Source of the DNA: SOIA01 sp050116035
GTDB lineage: Bacteria; Acidobacteriota; Aminicenantia; Aminicenantales; Aminicenantaceae
DNA length: 5,971 bases
Direction of reading: 5' to 3'
Assembly: GCA_050116035.1 (NCBI GenBank)
Contig: JASFPJ010000221.1
Span: forward strand, 1-5,971
A program made the translations under genes and the position numbers. Shown here piece by piece: positions 1 to 4,189 of the stretch. Position 1 is the first letter of the stretch. Each line of letters begins with the position of its first letter. Below the pieces are notes generated by a model. It made no database searches, was not told the DNA's origin, and saw nothing but the letters and a program-made list of their open reading frames with translations.

Positions 1-998
1 GACGCTATGGAGGCATCAGAACCTCCTCCCGTTTTTCCTGCTGACAGCTTCATGCCCAAGGAGGATGCGATTTCTTTGATTCGGGAGAACAACTCTGAGG
101 AAGCCTCGGTTTTTTCCATGGGAGGAGTCGAGCTTTCAGTCGTGAATTTTATCCGCGCACCCTTGAGCACCGGTTTTAACTTTTTGAGTGAAGTGGTGAA
201 TTTTTCTTTCTGTTCGTTTTTCCAGAACCTGACATCCAGGACAGCCCGAGCATTGTCGGCGACGATGTTGGGTTTTTCCCCACCATCGATCAAGCCGATA
301 TTGACAGTTGTCTCTTCCTTTTCGAACTCTTTCACGCGACGCAGCTGGTGCATGAGCTCTTCTATGGCATTGATGCCTTGATTCGGATTTCCGGCATGAG
401 CGGCTTTGCCTTTGGTCTCCAAACGGATAACAAGCCGGCCTTTTCTCTGGATTTTTAATGCGCCTCCCGGAAGTGAAGGTTCCAGACAGAGGACGTACGA
501 TGATTTTTTGCACTGGTTCCGGATGACTTCATAAGATGCATCACTCCCGATTTCTTCGGCTGAGTTGATAAAGACAGCCACTCTCTTTTTGGGCAGAGTA
601 TTCAGCTCATTCAAAGCTTTCAAGGAAAAAAGAGTCATGACAATGCTGGCTTTCATATCCAGGACACCTGGCCCAAACACCTTGTCTTCAGAGACGTAAA
701 AAGGCATTTTGTGGAGTTTTCCGACAGGCCAGACTGTATCGATGTGTGTGAGAATTAAGATCTGTTCGGTGAAGGATTTGGGAGTTGATGAAGGATAGTG
801 GGCCACATGAAGGGCTCCGATTCCTTTCTGGGGGAATCGTTCTATTCTGGCCCCAGCTTTTTTAAACTCTTCGATGACAAAGGCAGAACAGGCATCCACA
901 GATTTTTTATCCCCGGATGGAGACTCTCGATGGACCATTTCTTTCAAAAGGTTGACCATTTCCCCTTTTCTAGACTTATAATAATGGTAAAAATCCAT
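1..998 (-). CDS. M20 family metallopeptidase, carboxypeptidase G2-like (partial, C-terminus beyond window)
   Basis: This is a zinc-dependent exopeptidase or amidohydrolase of the M20 (ArgE/DapE/CPG2) family. The frame stays open for 332 codons from ATG at 998 to the window edge; the stop lies off the left side. Motifs in order are THIDTVWP (metal His85, Asp87), GVLDMK (bridging Asp114), SAEEIGS (catalytic Glu148, metal Glu149), LEPS (Glu173), the dimerisation-domain motif GKAAHAGNP (residues 197-205), GGEKPNIVAD (239-248) and GGGSDAS (324-330). The spacings 85-114-148/149-173 equal those I recall for carboxypeptidase G2 (His112, Asp141, Glu175/176, Glu200). The last metal His, expected near residue 358, falls outside the window. 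There is no signal peptide, so it is probably cytoplasmic, cleaving C-terminal glutamate or another N-acyl amino acid; the substrate cannot be read from sequence. The ATG has a GGAGGG Shine-Dalgarno 7 nt upstream. It is divergent from the 1256-1531 gene. Confidence 0.93.
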   Translation of the reverse strand, partial: MDFYHYYKSRKGEMVNLLKEMVHRESPSGDKKSVDACSAFVIEEFKKAGARIERFPQKGIGALHVAHYPSSTPKSFTEQILILTHIDTVWPVGKLHKMPFYVSEDKVFGPGVLDMKASIVMTLFSLKALNELNTLPKKRVAVFINSAEEIGSDASYEVIRNQCKKSSYVLCLEPSLPGGALKIQRKGRLVIRLETKGKAAHAGNPNQGINAIEELMHQLRRVKEFEKEETTVNIGLIDGGEKPNIVADNARAVLDVRFWKNEQKEKFTTSLKKLKPVLKGARIKFTTESSTPPMEKTEASSELFSRIKEIASSLGMKLSAGKTGGGSDASIA

Positions 999-1005
999 TT
1001 TTATT

Positions 1006-1021
1006 CCCTCCACTGGGAGGG
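1006..1021 (-). promoter_or_regulatory. Ribosome binding site of the M20 gene inside a perfect hairpin
   Basis: On the minus strand the sequence reads CCCTCC-CAGT-GGAGGG, then 7 nt, then the ATG at 998. The Shine-Dalgarno GGAGGG is therefore fully paired with CCCTCC across a 4-nt loop, giving six GC-rich pairs. Because this is the only good ribosome binding site, the stem would be expected to lower translation unless it is opened. It also supports ATG 998 as the start. The pairing is seen directly; a regulatory role is inference. Confidence 0.55.
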
Positions 1022-1063
1022 ATTAACTCTATCACAACGGCTGAGGAAATACACCTTTTTTTT

Positions 1064-1090
1064 GGGATCGCGTCTTAACATTTAACATTT
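1064..1090 (+). repeat. 27-bp interspersed repeat, copy A (left arm)
   Basis: Starts GGGATCGCGTCTTAAC and ends in ATTTAACATTT. It differs from the other full copies only at the fourth base (A instead of G). It is preceded by a run of eight T and lacks the AAACAA found upstream of copies B and C. Confidence 0.85.
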
Positions 1091-1110
1091 CATTTAATTG
1101 AAAAAAACAA

Positions 1111-1137
1111 GGGGCCATGTCTTAACATTTGATATTA
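1111..1137 (+). repeat. Decayed interspersed repeat, copy B
   Basis: Matches the 27-bp family at 21 of 27 positions, with the central GTCTTAACATTT intact. The preceding AAACAA is also present, in inverted form, outside copy C. Homology between B and C therefore extends past the 27-mer, suggesting that B and C were once the two ends of one element and that A was added or duplicated separately. Confidence 0.7.
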
Positions 1138-1144
1138 TGTTTAT

Positions 1145-1150
1145 TAGAAT
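1145..1150 (+). promoter_or_regulatory. Candidate sigma70 promoter for the GlsB-like gene (-35 at 1122-1127, -10 at 1145-1150)
   Basis: TTAACA at 1122-1127 and TAGAAT at 1145-1150 are each one base from consensus and are separated by exactly 17 nt. The -35 box lies inside repeat copy B. Transcription would begin near 1157 and run through the right arm of the repeat before the gene start at 1256, giving a leader of about 100 nt. The region is AT-rich, so chance is a real alternative. Confidence 0.35.
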
Positions 1151-1206
1151 ATTAGTCGACATGCTTTTTCTTATTGATTGACAGAAAAAAAGAAAAGCGG
1201 AAGAAG

Positions 1207-1233
1207 AAATGTTAAATGTTAAGACGCGACCCC
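1207..1233 (-). repeat. 27-bp interspersed repeat, copy C (right arm, inverted)
   Basis: The reverse complement is identical over all 27 bases to the copy at 5916-5942. The similarity continues past the 3' side of the repeat: both are followed (on the repeat's strand) by CTTCTTC and then TTTTCTTTTT. Copy C ends 22 nt before the ATG of the GlsB-like gene, so it lies in that gene's untranslated leader. Confidence 0.85.
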
Positions 1234-1255
1234 TTGTTTGAGGGACGGTTTGAAA

Positions 1256-1531
1256 ATGAATATTTTATCTATTCTTTTTATGTTGCTGATTGCGGCTATC
1301 GCAGGGGCTATCGGAGCCAACCTGGCAGGGAGAAAAAAACTCGGGTGCATCACATCCATTGCGCTTGGGTTTATCGGCGCCCTGATCGGGACTCTAATCG
1401 CTCAAACCTTGGATCTCCCGTTGTTCATTTACATTAGATTTGGGAGCCAACACTTTCCAGTTATCTGGGCGGTTATCGGTGCGGCTCTTTTTGTGGCTTT
1501 CTTGAATCTTTTCTCCCGGTCTGCCAAATAG
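1256..1531 (+). CDS. GlsB/YeaQ/YmgE-type small membrane protein
   Basis: This is a 91-residue, very hydrophobic protein with three predicted membrane helices at about 4-24, 30-50 and 66-86. Small residues are spaced in the pattern of the transglycosylase-associated/GlsB family: AGAIGANLAG in helix 1, IALGFIGALIG in helix 2 and AVIGAALFVAFL in helix 3. A short basic loop (GRKK, residues 25-28) separates helices 1 and 2. Family members are inner-membrane proteins often linked to stress, with unproven biochemical function despite the 'transglycosylase' name. Length is normal or slightly long. I chose ATG 1256; in-frame TTG codons at 1238 and 1250 are possible, and a GAGGG at 1240-1244 suits TTG 1250 better on spacing. 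The gene sits just downstream of the inverted-repeat element and converges on the DUF362 gene with 13 nt between stops. Confidence 0.72.
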   Translation: MNILSILFMLLIAAIAGAIGANLAGRKKLGCITSIALGFIGALIGTLIAQTLDLPLFIYIRFGSQHFPVIWAVIGAALFVAFLNLFSRSAK

Positions 1532-1539
1532 AAAGCCAC
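1493..1539. other. 10-bp perfect inverted repeat across the convergent gene ends
   Basis: GTGGCTTTCT (1493-1502) and AGAAAGCCAC (1530-1539) are perfect inverted copies around a 27-nt loop. The structure covers the last codons and stop of the GlsB-like gene and ends 5 nt before the stop codon of the convergent DUF362 gene. No T-run follows on either strand, so it is not a classical intrinsic terminator. It could still act as a 3'-end stabilising hairpin for both transcripts. Confidence 0.45.
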
Positions 1540-1544
1540 TTGAC

Positions 1545-2723
1545 TCAGGAAAACAATGAGACGATCGACTTGTGGAGAAAAGACAATCCTCTTATGACTT
1601 TTCCTACGGGTCTGTGTTTGAGTTTTATAGCCTGATAGCGGCAGACCTCATGACAACACATGCAGTGGATACAGAGGTTTTTATCAATTCTGACAAAATC
1701 CTCCTCGGATTTTGCAGCTCCTCGTGGGCAGATATTCACACACTCCAGGCAAGCCGTGCATTTTTTTGGAGTGGTTTCAGGGATGAGTGTCAACTGGTTT
1801 TGAATATATGCATAAAGGAATGATGGGAGTTTTCTCCTGAAAAGAGCAATAGCGACGGTAGAATGTTTGAAATCTTTGACTTCAACATCTTGGATGTTTT
1901 CTCCCACGGTCTCAATATCCTCAATCCGGCCAATACCGAGGCCTCTTTCATGTGCATCCTGGGTGGTGTAGATATTCATTGGATTCGTACCAGTGATTTT
2001 TGATGCGACCGCATCCACTGCGACGGCATCTTCTGATGCGATGATCACTCCCACCTTTTTTGGGTTTCCTGTCGAAGGGCCTTCTCCTTCCATGGCAATA
2101 ATTCCGTCCATAATAGTCAGATGAGGTGGCACACAGGAATAGATGTCAACGAGCATCTGGCTGAAGACATCATTCTTGATAAATTGTCTATGATAGCGGT
2201 GACGGAACCCATGCGGAATGACGCCAAACATATTCTTTACCGCTCCTGTAAAGACTGTGAATGAGTGGGTTTTCAGTTTGGGTAGGTTCAGGATGAAATC
2301 TGCCTCGAGAACTACGGGTGAAATAAAAACCTTCTTCAGGAGTTCACCTTCACAGCTGACCTCACGAAATCCTTCTTCTTTCAAGTTAAGGAGGCGGACT
2401 CCCAATTCATCACAGATTTGGCGGTAACCAGAGATGAAGAAGCCATCTTCCTCCTTGGATTGGATGTCATCTCCAACCGTGATAGCCACATCGAGTTGTT
2501 TTAGAAAGAGGAGGACTTCCTTGGTGAAGACTGGATGTGTAACGATGGCTTTCTCAGGAGGAGAAGGAGGAGAGAGGTGGTTGATTTTAACAAAAACATG
2601 ACTCCCTGGCCGAATGAGATTCTTCAATCCGCCGAAGTAAGATAAACTTTGTTTCAGGCCTTCATGGATTTCTGTGGGGTTATACTCGGCCTGTTTGATG
2701 ATTGAAACTCTGGCCTTTTTCAT
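1545..2723 (-). CDS. DUF362 domain protein with C-terminal 2x[4Fe-4S] ferredoxin domain
   Basis: The protein has 392 residues in two parts. Residues 1 to about 290 match DUF362, with the family signatures LPKLKTHSFTVFTGAVKNMF (148-167), DGIIAMEGEGP (206-216) and SEDAVAVDAVASKITG (230-245). Residues 320-365 are a bacterial-type ferredoxin module: C322xxC325xxC328xxxC332P, then C351xxC354xxC357xxxC361, with one extra Cys356 inside the second motif. No signal peptide or clear membrane helix is seen, so it is probably cytoplasmic or peripheral. DUF362-ferredoxin proteins are common in anaerobes and presumed to handle electrons, but the chemistry of the family is unknown. ATG 2723 is preferred over an in-frame TTG at 2741 because the TTG overlaps a consensus -10 box and lacks a ribosome binding site, whereas AGGA precedes the ATG. 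It is divergent from the RdhA-like gene, which suggests a shared role. Confidence 0.9.
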   Translation of the reverse strand: MKKARVSIIKQAEYNPTEIHEGLKQSLSYFGGLKNLIRPGSHVFVKINHLSPPSPPEKAIVTHPVFTKEVLLFLKQLDVAITVGDDIQSKEEDGFFISGYRQICDELGVRLLNLKEEGFREVSCEGELLKKVFISPVVLEADFILNLPKLKTHSFTVFTGAVKNMFGVIPHGFRHRYHRQFIKNDVFSQMLVDIYSCVPPHLTIMDGIIAMEGEGPSTGNPKKVGVIIASEDAVAVDAVASKITGTNPMNIYTTQDAHERGLGIGRIEDIETVGENIQDVEVKDFKHSTVAIALFRRKLPSFLYAYIQNQLTLIPETTPKKCTACLECVNICPRGAAKSEEDFVRIDKNLCIHCMCCHEVCRYQAIKLKHRPVGKVIRGLSFLHKSIVSLFS

Positions 2724-2730
2724 GTTTCCT

Positions 2731-2759
2731 ATTATATGCAAGAAGAGTGGCCATGGCGA
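2731..2759 (-). promoter_or_regulatory. Sigma70-type promoter of the DUF362 gene, near-leaderless
   Basis: On the minus strand TCGCCA (2754-2759, four of six to consensus) and a perfect TATAAT (2731-2736) are separated by 17 nt. Only seven bases, AGGAAAC, lie between the -10 box and the ATG at 2723. Transcription would therefore start at or within a base or two of the ATG, giving a leaderless or nearly leaderless mRNA. If so, the AGGA before the ATG would not be in the transcript. Confidence 0.55.
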
Positions 2760-2777
2760 GAAGAGATATCGTTTGGA

Positions 2778-2806
2778 TTGACAATGGAGGTGGAGTTTAA
2801 TAATCT
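2778..2806 (+). promoter_or_regulatory. Candidate promoter of the RdhA-like gene
   Basis: A perfect -35 box TTGACA (2778-2783) is followed after 17 nt by TAATCT (2801-2806), which matches only three of six -10 consensus bases. The start site would be near 2813, 12 nt before ATG 2825, in a stretch with no Shine-Dalgarno. The weak -10 box may mean an activator is needed, or that a different promoter is used. Confidence 0.35.
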
Positions 2807-2828
2807 GACGGTGTTTATTCGACTATGA
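2784..2828 (+). CDS. Possible 14-codon leader ORF overlapping the RdhA-like start
   Basis: An ATG at 2784 opens a reading frame encoding MEVEFNNLTVFIRL. Its TGA stop (2826-2828) overlaps the ATG of the RdhA-like gene in an ATGA arrangement typical of translational coupling. The downstream gene has no Shine-Dalgarno of its own, which would fit coupling. Against this, the mini-ORF also lacks an upstream ribosome binding site, and the best promoter candidate would start transcription downstream of its ATG. Treat it as a hypothesis. Confidence 0.15.
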   Translation: MEVEFNNLTVFIRL

Positions 2829-4174
2829 ATGTTTGGACTGTTCTGGGTGAATTTTCTTTCCTCATTCTGATTTTCTTTTTGCTTGTGTTCTCTCTCTACA
2901 ACCTTGTCGAAAGGGAAAGGAGGGCTTTCTGGTGGAGCGCCATATTTCTTGTGGGGCTGGTTTTACTGAATTTTGGCTTCCGTCTGGTCAAAGCTCCCCT
3001 TGAAAACTGGCTGTTCGGTGCAGTCTTTACTCTCTTTATCATTATTCTTGTTCTTCTTCTTGTCCCCTCCTTAAGAAAACGCTCCGTCGAGATTGTGGGG
3101 GAGCAGAAAAAAATCGATGAGAGAGATGTCATCTTTGCCCGTTTTGACCTTATGGAGGGCACTGAGAATTTTAAATACTACTATGAACGAAAACCTGAAT
3201 ACAAGAAAACAGATGGTGAGATAAGGAAGATTCCTGACATCCTCGAATCGTCTCATTTTGATAAAAATCCGGAACTTTTTTCCCTGGCGACAGTCGAATT
3301 CGATTTTCTCGAACATCAACTGACTCAGGTGCAGGGAAAAGTGTTTAAGGAAAAAACCCAGTCTTCTCCGGCTGAGAACACCCAGTTGATAAAAAATATA
3401 ATCAAATACCTTGGGGGAGATATCTGTGGAGTGTGTCTCTTGGACCAGGCATACATCTACTCCCATGTCGGACGGGGACCTGAGCCTTACGGTCAGAAAA
3501 TAATCATGAATCATAAATATGCCATCGCTTTCGCTCTGGAGATGGATTTAGAAATGATCGCTTCTGCCCCAAGAGCCCCTGTCATTGTCGAGACAGGGAG
3601 GAAATATGTTGAAGCCGCAAGAATCTCCATAATGGTTGCCAGCTTCATCCGCCGCATGGGATTTCCGGCCAGGGCTCATATAGCCGGGAGCAACTATCAG
3701 GTCATGCTTCCGCCGCTTGCCTGGAAATGTGGTCTGGGGGAGTTGGGAAGGCTGGGGATTCTCATCACGGGAAAATATGGGCCCAGGATTAGGTTGGGGC
3801 TCGTCACCACTGACATTCCTTTGGTGCCTGATGTTCCGAGAAGTCTGGGAGTCCAGGAGTTTTGCCGGAAATGCCAGAAATGTGCCCGGAACTGTCCGGC
3901 TCAGGCAATACCCTATGGAGATAAATCAGAGGAAAAAGGAGTGCTCAAATGGGTGCTTAATCGGGAGGAGTGCTACAGGTTTTGGAGAAAAGCGGGAACA
4001 GACTGTGCGGTCTGTATCTCTGTCTGTCCCTTCAGCAAGCCGGATAACTCATTCCACAATCTTATCAGAAGAGTGGCTGAACGATCTTCCTTTGCCCAGA
4101 ATTTATCAATCTGGGCCGATGATTTCTTTTATGGCCGTTCTCCTCGTCCAAAAAAATCCCCTCTTGGGAATTAA
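2825..4174 (+). CDS. Membrane-anchored reductive dehalogenase-like protein (RdhA family, no Tat signal)
   Basis: The protein has 449 residues. Residues 1-85 hold three membrane helices (about 9-27, 35-53, 63-82). From about 140 onward the sequence follows the RdhA core: AYIYSHVGRGPEPYG (209-223), HKYAIAFALEMD (230-241), GLGELGRLGILITGKYGPRI (303-322), VTTDIPL (327-333), then two 4Fe-4S motifs, FC347xxC350xxC353xxxC357P and C383-x10-C394xxC397xxxC401PF. The stretch KWVLNREECYRFWRKAGTDC (375-394) is characteristic of RdhA and argues against QueG. Classical RdhAs are Tat-exported corrinoid enzymes anchored by a separate three-helix RdhB; here no Tat leader and no separate rdhB are seen. Positive-inside charges (LRKR after helix 3) suggest N-out/C-in, placing the catalytic domain in the cytoplasm. 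The substrate is unknown and may not be an organohalide. It is divergent from the DUF362-ferredoxin gene and ends 15 nt from a convergent gene. Confidence 0.88.
   Translation: MNVWTVLGEFSFLILIFFLLVFSLYNLVERERRAFWWSAIFLVGLVLLNFGFRLVKAPLENWLFGAVFTLFIIILVLLLVPSLRKRSVEIVGEQKKIDERDVIFARFDLMEGTENFKYYYERKPEYKKTDGEIRKIPDILESSHFDKNPELFSLATVEFDFLEHQLTQVQGKVFKEKTQSSPAENTQLIKNIIKYLGGDICGVCLLDQAYIYSHVGRGPEPYGQKIIMNHKYAIAFALEMDLEMIASAPRAPVIVETGRKYVEAARISIMVASFIRRMGFPARAHIAGSNYQVMLPPLAWKCGLGELGRLGILITGKYGPRIRLGLVTTDIPLVPDVPRSLGVQEFCRKCQKCARNCPAQAIPYGDKSEEKGVLKWVLNREECYRFWRKAGTDCAVCISVCPFSKPDNSFHNLIRRVAERSSFAQNLSIWADDFFYGRSPRPKKSPLGN
4150..4172 (-). terminator. Intrinsic terminator of the propeller-transglutaminase gene
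   Basis: On the minus strand AATTCCC-AAGA-GGGGATT forms a seven-pair stem (one G-T pair) with a 4-nt loop and is followed directly by a T-run. It starts 18 nt after the stop codon of the minus-strand gene. It lies inside the last codons of the convergent RdhA-like gene, so the two 3' ends overlap. On the plus strand the stem lacks a following T-run, so it would serve the minus strand only. Confidence 0.6.
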
Positions 4175-4189
4175 CCGACTCTATGATAA

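Larger units (their letters stand above)
1064..1233. mobile_element. 170-bp REP/MITE-like element with 27-bp inverted ends
   Basis: The left end (1064-1090) and right end (1207-1233) are inverted copies of one 27-bp sequence, identical at 26 of 27 positions, separated by 116 nt without a gene. The core reads GGGGTCGCGTCTTAACATTT followed by AACATTT, and includes a 7-bp tandem TTAACAT TTAACAT. A third, decayed copy lies inside at 1111-1137. The same 27-mer recurs exactly at 5916-5942, so this is a dispersed family and not a chance palindrome. Inverted pairing of short repeats is typical of BIMEs and of non-autonomous elements moved by Y1 (RAYT/IS200-like) transposases; assignment to that class is inference because no transposase is present. 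No obvious target-site duplication is seen. The element fills most of the space between the divergent M20 and GlsB-like genes. Confidence 0.6.

Noticed and set aside
136..513. 125-codon minus-strand frame rich in Arg and Cys
   Set aside because: It is another frame over the M20 peptidase, whose own frame carries all the catalytic motifs.
798..1085. 95-codon plus-strand frame
   Set aside because: Antisense to the M20 gene start and running into the repeat element; no recognisable domain or ribosome binding site.
1178..1183. TTGACA as a -35 box for the GlsB-like gene
   Set aside because: At 16-18 nt downstream there is only purine-rich sequence (AAGAAG) and no acceptable -10 box.
1064..1233. 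CRISPR array
   Set aside because: Only three copies, one inverted and one decayed, with unequal gaps and no cas genes.
1216..1437. 73-codon plus-strand frame
   Set aside because: Shifted frame over the GlsB-like gene, with a charged, low-complexity translation and its start inside the repeat.
2918..2935. Twin arginine followed by Ala-Phe (residues 32-35 of the RdhA-like protein) as a Tat signal
   Set aside because: It follows a full membrane helix, lacks the Ser/Thr and Leu-Lys positions of the motif, and no suitable internal start codon precedes it.
3071..3514. 147-codon minus-strand frame
   Set aside because: Antisense to the conserved RdhA-like gene with no domain resemblance.
2825..4174. 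Epoxyqueuosine reductase (QueG) as an alternative identity
   Set aside because: The KWxxxxxxCYxFWxxxGxDC stretch, the GxGExGRxGxLIT motif and the membrane helices fit RdhA better than soluble QueG.
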